From: Microbacterium sp. Clip185
GTDB taxonomy: Bacteria; Actinomycetota; Actinomycetes; Actinomycetales; Microbacteriaceae
Assembly (NCBI RefSeq): GCF_028743715.1
Contig: NZ_CP117996.1
Coordinates: 1,674,001 to 1,738,000 of the forward strand
Direction: 5' to 3'
Length of the DNA stretch: 64,000 bases
Shown here: one piece after another, positions 50,527 to 59,822 of the stretch
Position numbering within the stretch: the stretch's first letter is position 1
Layout: each line of letters opens with the position of its first letter
Made by a program: the position numbers and the translations under genes
The notes under the pieces: model-generated
Database searches by the model: none
The model's input: only the letters and a program-made list of their open reading frames with translations
Told to the model about the DNA's origin: nothing

Positions 50527-51558
50527 ATGGAACGTTTCGGAACACTGTCCTTCGGGCACTACGGCCCTCTCGGCGGCGGCCGCATCCTCACGGCGCGCGA
50601 CTCGATGCTCCAGGCGATCGACCTCGCTGTGGGAATGGACGAGCTCGGCGTCGACGGCGTCTACTTCCGGGTCCACCACTTCGCGCGACAGCAGGCATCA
50701 CCCATGCCTCTGCTCGCCGCGATCGCCGCGCGTACCTCCCGCATCGAGATGGGCACCGGCGTCATCGACATGCGCTATGAGAACCCCCTCTACTTGGCCG
50801 AGGAGGCGGCGGCGGTCGATCTGATCAGCGACGGCCGACTGGCCCTGGGCGTCAGCCGCGGGTCACCCGAGTCCGTGGTGCGCGGCTACGAGACCTTCGG
50901 TTACACGGGCTCCGAAGACCCGCGAGGCGCCGACATCGCACGTGGCCACTTCGAGCTGTTCCTGCGCGCGATCGACGGCGAGCCGCTCGCCGAGCGCGAC
51001 CCGAACAGCCCTTTCGGCGGCGGGACCGGCATGCAGGCCATCGAGCCGCAGTCGCCCGGGCTCCGCTCCCGGGTGTGGTGGGGTGCCGGTAACCGTGACA
51101 CCGCCGAGTGGGCGGGACGCGTCGGCGTGAACCTCATGTCGTCGACGCTGCTCACCGAGGCCGACGGGAGGCCCTTCGATCTCCTGCAGGCCCAGCAGAT
51201 CGATGCGTTCCGCGCCGCCTGGCGCGAGGCAGGGCACGCGGGGACGCCCCGCGTCTCGGTCAGCCGCAGCATCTTCCCGATCACGACGGCTGAGGACGCC
51301 ATGTACTTCGGCGGTTCGCAGGGCGGCGATCAGATCGGCATCATCGACGGCATGCGCTCGACCTTCGGCAAGACGTACGCGGCGGAACCCGATGTGCTCG
51401 TCGAGCAGCTGCTCCAGGATGCGGCCATCCAGTCCGCCGACACGCTGATGCTCACCATCCCCAGTCAGCTGGGCGTCGAGTTCAACCTGCGCGTCGTCGA
51501 GTCGTTCGCCAAGTACGTCGCTCCCGCCCTCGGCTGGAAGGCGCCGGTCTCCGCGTGA
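50527..51558 (+). CDS. LLM class flavin-dependent oxidoreductase
   Basis: A 343-residue bacterial luciferase-like TIM barrel using FMN or F420. Family features: VYFRVHHFARQQASPMPLLAAIAARTSRIEMGTGVIDMRYENPLYLAEEAAAVDLISDGRLALGV is the standard LLM block sequence with the flavin-binding strand GVSRGSPESVV. The substrate is unknown. ATG 50527 is preceded by TATCGT 10 bases upstream, which would leave only a 2-3 base leader; no good ribosome binding site is seen. A large inverted repeat follows about 30 bases after the stop. Confidence 0.88.
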   Translation: MERFGTLSFGHYGPLGGGRILTARDSMLQAIDLAVGMDELGVDGVYFRVHHFARQQASPMPLLAAIAARTSRIEMGTGVIDMRYENPLYLAEEAAAVDLISDGRLALGVSRGSPESVVRGYETFGYTGSEDPRGADIARGHFELFLRAIDGEPLAERDPNSPFGGGTGMQAIEPQSPGLRSRVWWGAGNRDTAEWAGRVGVNLMSSTLLTEADGRPFDLLQAQQIDAFRAAWREAGHAGTPRVSVSRSIFPITTAEDAMYFGGSQGGDQIGIIDGMRSTFGKTYAAEPDVLVEQLLQDAAIQSADTLMLTIPSQLGVEFNLRVVESFAKYVAPALGWKAPVSA

Positions 51559-51586
51559 CAGCGGTGGCGCCCGCCTGCTGATCAAC

Positions 51587-51658
51587 GTCGAGTGAGCACC
51601 CGATTGCCGAGTGAGCACGCGATTGCATGCTCGCTCGGCAATCGGGTGCTCGCTCGGC
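51587..51658. repeat. Long inverted repeat with an internal tandem repeat (REP-like element)
   Basis: Left arm 51590-51617 pairs with right arm 51628-51655 over 28 bases with two G-T wobbles; the pairing extends to 51587/51658, closing a 10-base loop. The left side is itself a tandem repeat of a 19-mer (51590-51608 and 51609-51627, two differences) beginning GAGTGAGCAC. The right side carries inverted copies of GAGCGAGCAC. It fills the gap between two convergent genes and may terminate both. Confidence 0.85.
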
Positions 51659-51663
51659 ACGGG

Positions 51664-52605
51664 TCATGACGACGCCTGTGCGGCTGCGGCGTAGGCGGCC
51701 TCCTCGTTGTCCTGCCAGATAGGCCCGAGCACGTGCGAGGAGTCGTAGTACCGCGCATCCTCGTTCGCGTACTGCGTTCCGTCGGAGCTGTCTCCCGCGA
51801 ATATCGGACCGCCCGAGACGCCGCCGTTCATATCGCACGGCAGATCGATCTGCTGGGGGCCGTACTCCTGGAAGACGCCGCTGCATTCCTGCAGCGATTG
51901 ACCGTCGAAGCGACCCTCGGCCGGGTATCCGAAGACGCTGCCCTCCTGCACGAGCGACTGGTTGAAGGCCACGGGAGAGGCACCGACGACACTCTGGATG
52001 TCGGCACCGTCGTCGTCGTGGGCGACCACGAGAAACCCGGTGTCGTCCGCCAGGTCGGTGTTGTCCTGCGTGTACCCGCCCGCGATCTCACCGCCCACGA
52101 CCGGCCACTCGCCGTACGGCGCATCACCGTCCTCGTAGCCTGGCACGAAGACCGCGTCCCGGGAGAAGTTGCCGTCTGCGGTCATGCAGTGCGCGGCGGT
52201 GGCCACCGTCGACCGGTTCGACGACTCCACCACATTCGCGCTGCACGCGTAGCCGTTGCCGTTGAGCGTGTAGAAGACCCGGCCGATGTGCGAGACCGCG
52301 GGTTCCTGCCGAGCGACCGACAGGGCCGTCGCGTTCGCAGACGGCACCGAAGCGTCACTGGTCGTCCCGATAGGTTCCGGATCCCCCTCACCGCTGCGGG
52401 CGACGGCCTCCCTCATCCGCTCGGGGGTCCAGAAGTCGCGGAGCTCCTGCGCGTCGCGAGCGACCTGCGGGGCGAAGGGCGTCGGCACAGACACCTCGAT
52501 CGGGGCGGGGTGATCCGAGCGCGACAGGTGCGCGGGGTTCGCCGCGCCCAGAGCCGCGGTGAGCAGCGCGACGGCGAGGGCTGCGTGGGAGGACGAAGAG
52601 AGCAT
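51664..52605 (-). CDS. Secreted trypsin-like serine protease
   Basis: A 313-residue exported protease. N-terminal signal peptide about 1-22 (SHAALAVALLTAALGAANPA), then a propeptide-like stretch to about 110, then a chymotrypsin-fold domain with His in TVATAAHCM, Asp in the DNTDLADDTGFLVV strand and Ser in NGGVSGGPIF. Cysteines in YACSANV/AAHC and QECSG/DLPCD could form two disulfides. It resembles V8/glutamyl-endopeptidase-like secreted actinobacterial proteases; the specificity is unknown. ATG 52605 has AAAGG upstream and gives the signal peptide. A dyad at the likely transcription start suggests repression. Confidence 0.87.
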   Translation of the reverse strand: MLSSSSHAALAVALLTAALGAANPAHLSRSDHPAPIEVSVPTPFAPQVARDAQELRDFWTPERMREAVARSGEGDPEPIGTTSDASVPSANATALSVARQEPAVSHIGRVFYTLNGNGYACSANVVESSNRSTVATAAHCMTADGNFSRDAVFVPGYEDGDAPYGEWPVVGGEIAGGYTQDNTDLADDTGFLVVAHDDDGADIQSVVGASPVAFNQSLVQEGSVFGYPAEGRFDGQSLQECSGVFQEYGPQQIDLPCDMNGGVSGGPIFAGDSSDGTQYANEDARYYDSSHVLGPIWQDNEEAAYAAAAQASS

Positions 52606-52647
52606 GACGACCTTTCGCTTCGGTGGCACCAGGATGAGCTTCTTCAC

Positions 52648-52675
52648 CAGACAGTCGTCTGATGAACTGACGCTA
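52648..52675 (-). promoter_or_regulatory. Promoter and TetR-like operator of the secreted protease
   Basis: -10 box TAGCGT at 52670-52675 on the - strand predicts a start near 52662. CAGAC-AGTC-GTCTG at 52648-52661, a 5+5 dyad with four central bases, lies directly at the start site. The shape is that of a TetR-family operator. No regulator gene is adjacent. Confidence 0.45.
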
Positions 52676-52782
52676 GTCCGGGGACGCAGATGTGCGCGCT
52701 GACCATTCGTGATGAATCGGCCCAAGGCGTCCGGATGCAGCCAGCCGCCTTCGGCGATGAGTCCCGGAGGCCTCAGCCGCTT

Positions 52783-54501
52783 TCAGCGCGCGGTCGGCAG
52801 TACCGAGTCCAGCACGACTTCGTCGCCCTGCTGGCTGATGGCGAACCCTGTGGCCCTTGCACCCAGTCCTGCCTGGCGCTCATCGGCTGCAGCGAGAGCT
52901 CCCCGCGAGGAGACGCGAACGCGCACGCGGCCGTCCGGCATGACGGCGATCGCGACGGCGGCGACCCGTGCCGTCGAGTGCTTCACCGCGTTGACGAGCG
53001 CCTCGTTGACTGCTTCGACCGCACGCTCCGCCGTCGCGGGATCGTGCAGGGCGACGGCTGCATCCGCGTCGACGTCGAGCGTCGTCGTGACGACGCCGCT
53101 CCAGGCGGACAGAAGGCTCTCGACGGATCCGGCGAAGCCTGACTGAGGGGCGCCGTCCGGACTCGGGTCAGGATCGAGGATGGCCGCGAAGGCGTCCTCG
53201 GTCTGCGCGCGGAACACGGCCAGGTCTTCGACCGTCGGGGGCTCATCGTCGGCCTGCGCGGCGAGGATCACGCACCTGCCCTGCACACGACCGTGAAGCA
53301 GACTCGCCGCGCGTGCCGACTGCTCGCTCGCTTGCTCCCGCATCGCCACGACCCGCTGCGCCACACGGGCCAGCACGCGGGCGGAGCGATGCTCGGCCTG
53401 GCGTACCCGGCGCATCGCGTCGACGCACAACGACAAGGCCACCGCGGCTGCGGGAATCGCGATCACGCCCACCACACTGAGCATGTTCAGACCCGGCAGG
53501 AGCGCGTACGTCAGGAGCGCGACAACGATTCCGGCCAGCAACCAGATCACGACGAATGCGGTCGGTCGCACAGAGCCGGGCGTCGCACCGCGCAGGCGAC
53601 GTGCACGCGTCGCGGCCCCCGCCGCGATGTCGGCGAGGAAGACGCCGAGGTAGCCCAGCCCGACGAGGGCGGGCGCCCCCGCGGTGAGCGCGAACGGCAA
53701 CGAGGCCAGGTTGTAGACGACCGCGACGGCGAGCCAGGGCGTGGGGATCAGAACCAGCGGCAGGCGACCCGTCGTGCCGGTGTGCCCGGTCGCGGTGGGC
53801 GCAACGGCGGGGTGAGCGTCGTTCTCGACGAGTTCAGCGAAACGGTGACTCTGCTCCCGCACCTGCGCGGCGTAGGCTCGCACGGTGTCGAAGTCGACGC
53901 GTCCTGCCAGCATCGCGTCTCGGCCGGAACGCAACTGAGCCACCGCCTTCTCCAGGAGCTGCCGCGTCCGCGTCACGCGTTCCTGCGTGGCGTCCAGTCG
54001 CTCCCGCATGAGCTGCAGCGCGTCGGCCAGCCGCTGGGCGACGAGACGGCGTCGCGCGAATTGGTCGGTCGCGACGCCGACGACGCCGAAGACCACGAGA
54101 GTCGTGACGAGGTTGGTCAGGGTTCGCGGGCCCCATGCGCCCGCCGTCGACGTGTGCCACAGCAGCAGGCTCACGGCGTTGTTGACGGGCGCGCGCACGA
54201 GGGCGGCGATGACGAGCGCGCCGACGACGACGATCGCGCGAGCCCTCGGCCCCCGGATTCGCCGCTCTGCGGCTGCCGCGGGCAACACGATGATCGCAAG
54301 CACCAGCCAGCCGAGGGCGCCGACGAGCACCGCCGCGGCGTAGCCCTCCAACGTCGCGTCGGCCACGGTCGGAACGCTGACCGTGCTGGCGACGACAAAG
54401 GACAGGAGAGCGCTCCACCGCGTCAGGAAGGCGCCTCCGGTGACCGCATCCGCCCACGCTCGGAGGGCACGGCGGACCCCTCCGCGCACCCGACGCACCA
54501 T
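52783..54501 (-). CDS. Multi-helix membrane protein with a degenerate histidine kinase-type ATPase domain
   Basis: A 572-residue protein: four to five membrane helices (about 25-150), a coiled coil (about 155-235, MRERLDATQERVTRTRQLLEKAV), four more helices (about 245-375) and a C-terminal HATPase-like domain. The N-box is recognisable (AVEAVNEALVNAVKHSTAR) and a GLGARA loop follows, but the DxGxG box reads SSRGAL without the aspartate and no phospho-acceptor H-box is evident. It may bind ATP poorly or act as a pseudokinase. GGAGGGG six bases before ATG 54501 fixes the start. No response regulator is adjacent. Confidence 0.75.
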   Translation of the reverse strand: MVRRVRGGVRRALRAWADAVTGGAFLTRWSALLSFVVASTVSVPTVADATLEGYAAAVLVGALGWLVLAIIVLPAAAAERRIRGPRARAIVVVGALVIAALVRAPVNNAVSLLLWHTSTAGAWGPRTLTNLVTTLVVFGVVGVATDQFARRRLVAQRLADALQLMRERLDATQERVTRTRQLLEKAVAQLRSGRDAMLAGRVDFDTVRAYAAQVREQSHRFAELVENDAHPAVAPTATGHTGTTGRLPLVLIPTPWLAVAVVYNLASLPFALTAGAPALVGLGYLGVFLADIAAGAATRARRLRGATPGSVRPTAFVVIWLLAGIVVALLTYALLPGLNMLSVVGVIAIPAAAVALSLCVDAMRRVRQAEHRSARVLARVAQRVVAMREQASEQSARAASLLHGRVQGRCVILAAQADDEPPTVEDLAVFRAQTEDAFAAILDPDPSPDGAPQSGFAGSVESLLSAWSGVVTTTLDVDADAAVALHDPATAERAVEAVNEALVNAVKHSTARVAAVAIAVMPDGRVRVRVSSRGALAAADERQAGLGARATGFAISQQGDEVVLDSVLPTAR

Positions 54502-54646
54502 GCCGAACCCCCTCCGGCGCACGCGCGTCGCCGGAATCATCGTGCCGTGCATCCGCGCGACCGGCAAGCGCGCGCCCACCCGCCACCCGCGAGCACCTCA
54601 CTGCGCGGGATATTGACACCCGCCCCGTTCGGTCGGATCCTCGAGT

Positions 54647-55303
54647 GTGACCCGCGTGCGCCTCGACCTCAACATCTCGCTGGACGGCTTCGCCACCACG
54701 ACCGACCAGACGCCGGAGAACCCGTTCGGAGACGACTGGGGGCGCCTCACCGCGGCCTACGTCGCGACCCGGACCTTCCGACGCCGCGTGCTCCACGACG
54801 AGAGTGGATCGGGAACGACAGGTGTCGACGACGCGTATGCCGCCCGATACTTCGAGGGCGTCGGAGCCGAGATCATGGGAGCCGGGATGTTCGGGCTGCA
54901 TCTGCACGGCGACGACCCCCAGTGGCGCGGATGGTGGGAGGACGAGCCTCCCTTCGAGGTGCCCGTCTTCGTTCTCACGCACCGTGAGCGCCCGACGATC
55001 GAGATGGCCAACGGCACCGTCTTCCATTTCGTGCAGGGACCCGCCGCTGCGGTTCTCGCACGGGCGATCGACGCGGCGGGCGGCGCGGACGTGCGAATCG
55101 GCGGGGGCGCGAGCACCGCGCGGGAGTTCCTGCGCGAAGGACTCGTCGACGACCTGCACGTGGGCATCTCCCCCGTCATCCTGGGTGACGGCATCCGGCT
55201 CTGGGACGACCTGCGCGGGTGGGAGCGGGATTACGAAGCCACCAGCGAGGCGGCGCCGGACGGTGTGATGCACCTGACGTTCCGGCGCCGCCCGCGCGAC
55301 TGA
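54647..55303 (+). CDS. Dihydrofolate reductase/RibD C-terminal domain family protein
   Basis: A 218-residue single-domain protein of the RibD-C/DHFR-like fold: VRLDLNISLDGFATTTDQ at the N-terminus, EIMGAGMFG, PVFVLTHRERPTIEMANGT and DVRIGGGASTAREFLREGLVDDLHVGISPVILGDG, the standard nucleotide-binding blocks. Probably an NADPH-dependent reductase of unknown substrate; it lacks the deaminase half of RibD. The start is GTG 54647; the overlapping GTG at 54645 is in another frame. Divergent from the HATPase gene and convergent with lipA. Confidence 0.87.
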   Translation: MTRVRLDLNISLDGFATTTDQTPENPFGDDWGRLTAAYVATRTFRRRVLHDESGSGTTGVDDAYAARYFEGVGAEIMGAGMFGLHLHGDDPQWRGWWEDEPPFEVPVFVLTHRERPTIEMANGTVFHFVQGPAAAVLARAIDAAGGADVRIGGGASTAREFLREGLVDDLHVGISPVILGDGIRLWDDLRGWERDYEATSEAAPDGVMHLTFRRRPRD

Positions 55304-55312
55304 CTCGTCACG

Positions 55313-56308
55313 TCATACCGCCTGTGCGAAACCACCGCCATCCGCGTCGATGCCCTCGACCAGGTGTGCGAGCTCGGACGGAATCGCGCGGCCGTGAGCA
55401 CGCATCGACTGGGCCCACAGACGGCCCGCACGGTACGACGAACGCACCAGAGGCCCGGCGAGCACGCCGAGAAAGCCCATCCGCTCCGCTTCCTGTTTGA
55501 TCGCGACGAACTCGTCCGGCTTCAGCCATCGGGCAACGGGCAGGTGGCGCGGGGTCGGTCGGAGGTACTGCGTGATCGTGACGATGTCGGTGCCGGCCTC
55601 GCGGAGGTCTCGTAACGCCTGCACCACCTCGTCGGGTTCCTCCCCCATCCCCAGGATCAGATTCGACTTGGTGATCAGGCCCGCGGCGCGCGCCCTCGCG
55701 AGCACGCTCAGAGAGCGCTCGTAGCGGAACGCGGGCCGGATGCGGGTGAACAGTCGCGGCACCGTCTCGACGTTGTGCGCGAACACCTCGGGACGCGAGG
55801 CGAAGACCTCGTCCAGCAGGTCCGGATTCCCCGAGAAGTCGGTGGCGAGGATCTCCACCCCGGTGCCCGGATTGGTCGCGTGGATGCGGCGCACGGTCTC
55901 TGCATGAAGCCACGCACCCTCATCCGGCAGGTCGTCGCGGGCCACTCCCGTGACCGTCGCATACCGCAGCCGCATCCGTCGCACGCTCTCCGCGACGCGG
56001 CGCGGCTCGTCCGTGTCGTAGTCGGCGGGCTTGCCGGTGTCGATCTGGCAGAAGTCGCAGCGCCTGGTGCATTGTGCGCCCCCGATGAGGAAGGTCGCCT
56101 CGCGATCCTCCCAGCATTCGTAGATGTTCGGGCAGCCCGCCTCTTGGCAGACGGTGTGCAGGTCCTCCGTGCGGACGAGGTCACGCAGGGCGGTGTACTC
56201 GGGGCCGGTGCGGGCCGTGGTCTTGATCCACTCGGGCTTGCGCTCGATGGGTGTCTGGGCGTTGCGCACCTCGAGCCGGAGCAGCCGCCGTCCTTCCGGG
56301 GCGCTCAT
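55313..56308 (-). CDS. lipA: Lipoyl synthase
   Basis: Radical-SAM enzyme that inserts two sulfurs into octanoyl groups on lipoyl domains. The 331-residue protein has the radical-SAM cluster CTRRCDFC and the auxiliary cluster cysteines in [13 protein letters not shown], plus the C-terminal SSYRAG motif that ligates the auxiliary cluster. It starts inside the lipB stop (ATGA overlap), so octanoyl transfer and sulfur insertion genes are coupled. Confidence 0.97.
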   Translation of the reverse strand: MSAPEGRRLLRLEVRNAQTPIERKPEWIKTTARTGPEYTALRDLVRTEDLHTVCQEAGCPNIYECWEDREATFLIGGAQCTRRCDFCQIDTGKPADYDTDEPRRVAESVRRMRLRYATVTGVARDDLPDEGAWLHAETVRRIHATNPGTGVEILATDFSGNPDLLDEVFASRPEVFAHNVETVPRLFTRIRPAFRYERSLSVLARARAAGLITKSNLILGMGEEPDEVVQALRDLREAGTDIVTITQYLRPTPRHLPVARWLKPDEFVAIKQEAERMGFLGVLAGPLVRSSYRAGRLWAQSMRAHGRAIPSELAHLVEGIDADGGGFAQAV

Positions 56309-56943
56309 GCCGTCACTTCCGCGTACTCGTGCCGGAACAGGTCGGAGACGGTCGCCGCGAGCGCGCTCGGCGAGATCTGCCGACCGGCGGCGGCGCTGAG
56401 GGTCGTGACGCCGGCATCCGTGATCCCGCAGGGAACGATGCGGCGAAACGGCGCGAGCGAGTTGTCGCAGTTGACCGCGAAGCCGTGCATGGTCACGCCG
56501 CGCTCGACGCGCACACCGATCGCCGCCACCTTGTCCGCCCCTGCTTCGCCCTCCACCCAGACGCCGCTGCGGCCCGGCACCTGGTGGGCCTCGACGCCGT
56601 GCTGCGCAACGGCCGCGATCAGCACACGCTCGAGGCGACGCACGTGCCCCACGACGTCCATCGGGTCCGGCAGTCTGACGATCGGATACCCCACGAGTTG
56701 TCCGGGCCCGTGCCACGTGATGCGGCCGCCGCGGTCGACGTCGAGAACCGGGGTGCCATCGACAGGTCGCTCGGCGGGCGTCGTTCGCGTACCCGCCGTG
56801 TAGACCGCCTGATGTTCCAGCAGCAGCAGCGTGTCGCCCCGCGCGCCCGCGACCACCTCGGCGTGCAGTCTCTTCTGCAGCGCCCACGCGCGCTCGTAAG
56901 GCACGAAGGCGGGCGCGAAGCCCACCGTCACCACGTCCAGCAT
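56305..56943 (-). CDS. lipB: Octanoyltransferase LipB
   Basis: Moves octanoate from acyl carrier protein to lipoyl domains of pyruvate and 2-oxoglutarate dehydrogenases. The 212-residue protein has the acyl-intermediate lysine region [22 protein letters not shown], the catalytic cysteine in [15 protein letters not shown], and [26 protein letters not shown] five bases before the ATG is a strong ribosome binding site. First gene of lipB-lipA. Confidence 0.96.
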   Translation of the reverse strand: MLDVVTVGFAPAFVPYERAWALQKRLHAEVVAGARGDTLLLLEHQAVYTAGTRTTPAERPVDGTPVLDVDRGGRITWHGPGQLVGYPIVRLPDPMDVVGHVRRLERVLIAAVAQHGVEAHQVPGRSGVWVEGEAGADKVAAIGVRVERGVTMHGFAVNCDNSLAPFRRIVPCGITDAGVTTLSAAAGRQISPSALAATVSDLFRHEYAEVTA

Positions 56944-56973
56944 CCCGACTCCCTCTTTTTTGGCCTCAGTACA

Positions 56974-56979
56974 ACAATA
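56974..56979 (-). promoter_or_regulatory. Possible -10 box of lipB-lipA
   Basis: TATTGT on the - strand, about 30 bases before ATG 56943, in an A/T-rich patch unusual for this window. Confidence 0.4.
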
Positions 56980-57014
56980 GGACAGATGATGCGACCCTCG
57001 ATGTCCATCGGCCC

Positions 57015-57020
57015 TAGGCT
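57015..57020 (+). promoter_or_regulatory. Predicted -10 box of the GNAT gene (leaderless)
   Basis: TAGGCT six bases before ATG 57027. Confidence 0.55.
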
Positions 57021-57026
57021 GGTCGG

Positions 57027-57467
57027 ATGCTGGAGATCATCGCCGTCCGTCCTGAAGACCACGCCGTCTGGCTCCAGCTCTGGCAGGGATACCTGGAGTT
57101 CTACGAAACGGAGCTCACGGAGGAAGTGACGCAGTACACCTTCGATCGGATCGTGGATCCCGCACCCGGGCTCTATGGCGCGATCGCCTGGGAAGGTGGG
57201 CGCCCGGTCGGACTCGTGCATTGGCTGACGCACCTGGCGACGTGGTCGCGAGGCGACTACTGCTACCTCGAAGACCTGTTCGTCTCCCCCGACGCACGCG
57301 GGTCCGGCGCGGGTCGGTCGCTCATCGGCCACGTCAGCGATTGGGCGAAGGATGCCGGCTGCACCAAGGTCTATTGGCTGACCGCGGAGACGAACACGCG
57401 TGCACGGGCGCTCTACGACCAGGTCGCCACCCGCAGCGGTTTCATCCACTACCAGCTGACACTCTGA
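57027..57467 (+). CDS. GNAT family N-acetyltransferase
   Basis: A 146-residue single-domain acetyltransferase. Motif A is [24 protein letters not shown], and motif B is [28 protein letters not shown], which resembles aminoglycoside/diamine-type GNATs. The substrate is unknown. Leaderless-type start. It is unrelated in detail to the GNAT at 43286-43789 beyond the shared family. Confidence 0.9.
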   Translation: MLEIIAVRPEDHAVWLQLWQGYLEFYETELTEEVTQYTFDRIVDPAPGLYGAIAWEGGRPVGLVHWLTHLATWSRGDYCYLEDLFVSPDARGSGAGRSLIGHVSDWAKDAGCTKVYWLTAETNTRARALYDQVATRSGFIHYQLTL

Positions 57468-57550
57468 GCGAGGACGCGGTCTCCACAGGCTCCCGCGACC
57501 GCACCCTCCGCTCTGTCATCCTGTTGCGGGAACGAGCAGTAGGGGGCGTT

Positions 57551-58129
57551 ATGGCGAATGAATCGTTTGCCCGGGTCATCATTGCGACGGACGACGTCGG
57601 CGACGAACTCGACAGGTACATCCGCGCAACGCCGCGCGACGGCTACGGCATCCTCCACGACCCGATCCGCCGGGAGGGAACGGGCGCGGTCGCGCGTTTC
57701 GCGGGATTCGCCACCGGGCGCTGGGCGTACGAGACGAATCTGCGCGGGTTCTTCGGCGACCCCACCGGTTGGCACGTGGGCGAGGATGACCGGGCAGCGT
57801 GGCAGGAGGTTCTCGCCTCGCTGCGCCGGACGAAGGGGCGCATCCGATTCGAGATCGTCGACTCCGAAGAGGCAACGGCATGGCTGGCCCGGCAGACTGC
57901 CGAGATGCGGCTGAACTGGCGCTCAGCGCCGACGATCCGCATGACGACGCACTCCTCGGACGAACTGTCGTGGCCGGTCTTCGCGCACGCACTCGGGCTG
58001 GATGCCGATGTCGTCGACGAAGATCTCGAGTTCGAGGCAGTCGGCTACGTTCGCGAGCACGCGATCGCGACCGGCGAGCTGCCGACTCGCGACGAGTTGA
58101 TCGCCTGGGCGCGCACGTCGGGCGCATAG
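57551..58129 (+). CDS. Conserved-looking protein of unknown function
   Basis: A 192-residue soluble protein that I do not recognise. It is acidic, with no membrane segment or signal peptide, and has aromatic-rich blocks (TGRWAYETNLRGFFGDPTGWHVGEDD) and SEEATAWLARQTAEMRLNWRSAP. The composition and codon use match the neighbours, so it is a real gene. GGGGG lies upstream of ATG 57551. It stands 83 bases after the GNAT gene and converges with the NYN gene with 11 bases between stops. Confidence 0.65.
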   Translation: MANESFARVIIATDDVGDELDRYIRATPRDGYGILHDPIRREGTGAVARFAGFATGRWAYETNLRGFFGDPTGWHVGEDDRAAWQEVLASLRRTKGRIRFEIVDSEEATAWLARQTAEMRLNWRSAPTIRMTTHSSDELSWPVFAHALGLDADVVDEDLEFEAVGYVREHAIATGELPTRDELIAWARTSGA

Positions 58130-58140
58130 CCCACACGTTC

Positions 58141-58701
58141 TCAGCGCAGGAACTGAGTGGGGTCGAACTCTTCGATCGGGATGACGCGGATGCGGGGCAA
58201 GGGCGCATCGAACGCGTGAGCGTCGTACTCGATGTCGAAGAAGGTGACTCCGCCCAGCGCCGCATAGCCGGTGTTGCGGAACTCGTTGAACGCGAGCACC
58301 CCGACCCGCCGCTCACCGTCGGCGAGCGGGGCGAGATCCTCCACGAAGTCGCCGTCATGGCTGACGAGGACGACGTCGTCGTCGCGCTCGCGGAGCGCGC
58401 GCAGGGTGCGCTGGATGGCGATGTCGACGACCTTCGCATCGGCCGGGCCCGACAGCGGCACCGGCTCGTAGCCGAGCGCCGTCAGGGCCTGGACGAAGGT
58501 CATCGGAAGATTCGTGGATGCGTTCAGGAAGAACAGCCCGCGCGCATGGCCGCCCCAGGTGCGCTCGACGAAGGCGAGCAGGCGGTCCCAGCGCGGACGC
58601 TCGTCCGGCTGCGGGCGGCGGCCCAGGATGGAGCCGCCCAGTGTCGCGTCGATGTTCTCCCCGTCGACGAGAAGCCAGGTCGTCGCCTGTGCCTGTGTCA
58701 T
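58141..58701 (-). CDS. NYN domain protein (LabA-like PIN-fold)
   Basis: A 186-residue protein with a NYN domain, a PIN-like fold of probable RNases. Acidic active-site residues are visible in WLLVDGENIDATLGG at the N-terminus, AKVVDIAIQRTLRAL in the centre and VVLVSHDGDFVEDLAPL near 120, and the final RIRVIPIEEFDPTQFLR is conserved in this group. Likely a metal-dependent RNase; the RNA target is unknown. ATG 58701 is used because GGGAG stands eight bases upstream; a start at 58770 would overlap the alcohol dehydrogenase gene by four bases and is also possible. Confidence 0.85.
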   Translation of the reverse strand: MTQAQATTWLLVDGENIDATLGGSILGRRPQPDERPRWDRLLAFVERTWGGHARGLFFLNASTNLPMTFVQALTALGYEPVPLSGPADAKVVDIAIQRTLRALRERDDDVVLVSHDGDFVEDLAPLADGERRVGVLAFNEFRNTGYAALGGVTFFDIEYDAHAFDAPLPRIRVIPIEEFDPTQFLR

Positions 58702-58766
58702 CTTCTCGTCTCCCGTCGCCACCGACTCGCTCACCCCTTCGCCCGCAGGGCGCACCACGCGTCGAC

Positions 58767-59816
58767 TCACGGACGCAGCAGGACCTTCGTCGCGCGGCGC
58801 TCGTCCATCGCCGCGTATGCCTCAGCGGCGTCGCGGAGCGGAAGCTCGAGATCGAAGACGAGGCCCGGGCGGATCGCGCCGGATCGCACATCCGGGAGCA
58901 GCTCCTCGATGTAGCCGCGCACCGGCGCCACACCGCCGTTGACGCCGACGTTCGAGCCGAACATGGTGCGCACGGGAAGCTCCGGTCCGCCGTTCGGGAC
59001 ACCGACGTAGCCGACCATTCCGCCCGGCCGCGTCGAGCGCAGCGCCTGGTCCATGGACTCCTTCGTGCCGACGCACTCGAGAACGCGATCCGCCCCGATT
59101 CCGCCGGTGAGCTCGCGCACCTTCGCGATGCCCTCCTCGCCGCGCTCAGCGACGATGTGCGTTGCGCCGAACTCCCGCGCGAGAGCCTGCCGTTCGGGGT
59201 GACGTGACATCGCGATGATCGTGGTGGCGCCCAGTCGCTTCGCGGCGATGACGGCGCACAGGCCGACCGCCCCGTCGCCGACGACGGCCACGCTGTCACC
59301 GGGGCGCACTCCCGCAGAGACCGCGGCGTGGTGTCCCGTGCCCATGACATCGCTCAGCGTCAGAAGCCCGGGGATCTCCTCCGGCTCGACGGGACCCGGA
59401 ACCACGGCGAGGGTGCCGTCGGCGAGGGGCACACGCACGAACTCGCCCTGACCGCCGTCGGCGAAGCCGTCCTCGCGCACGTCGCTGCCCCACCATCCGC
59501 CGTTCAGGCACGAGGTGCTCACGCCGTTGCGGCAGTTCGCGCACGTGCCGTCGCACACGTAGAACGGCGCGATGACGAAGTCGCCGGCACGGACGTTCTC
59601 GACGTCGTCGCCGACCTCCTCCACGACACCGACGAACTCGTGGCCGATGCGGTGCGGGTGCTCCGTCGGCGTCACCCCGCGGTAGGGCCACAGATCCGAG
59701 CCGCACACGCACGCGGCGACGACGCGGACGATCGCGTCGCGTCCGGTCGAGAGCTGCGGACGCGGGACCTCTTCGACGCGGATGTCACGGGCGGCGTGGA
59801 TGACGGTTGCGAGCAT
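58767..59816 (-). CDS. Zinc-dependent alcohol dehydrogenase family protein
   Basis: A 349-residue medium-chain dehydrogenase. Catalytic zinc ligands lie in ACVCGSDLW and IGHEFVG; structural zinc cysteines are in VCDGTCANCRNGVSTSCLNGG; the NAD(P) loop is VVGDGAVGLCAVIAAK. The substrate is not assigned; closest in pattern to formaldehyde/threonine dehydrogenase-like subfamilies. ATG 59816 follows TAGGCT (59823-59828) by six bases; that box includes the stop of the gene upstream, as at the kinase cluster. Confidence 0.92.
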   Translation of the reverse strand: MLATVIHAARDIRVEEVPRPQLSTGRDAIVRVVAACVCGSDLWPYRGVTPTEHPHRIGHEFVGVVEEVGDDVENVRAGDFVIAPFYVCDGTCANCRNGVSTSCLNGGWWGSDVREDGFADGGQGEFVRVPLADGTLAVVPGPVEPEEIPGLLTLSDVMGTGHHAAVSAGVRPGDSVAVVGDGAVGLCAVIAAKRLGATTIIAMSRHPERQALAREFGATHIVAERGEEGIAKVRELTGGIGADRVLECVGTKESMDQALRSTRPGGMVGYVGVPNGGPELPVRTMFGSNVGVNGGVAPVRGYIEELLPDVRSGAIRPGLVFDLELPLRDAAEAYAAMDERRATKVLLRP

Positions 59817-59822
59817 GATCCG

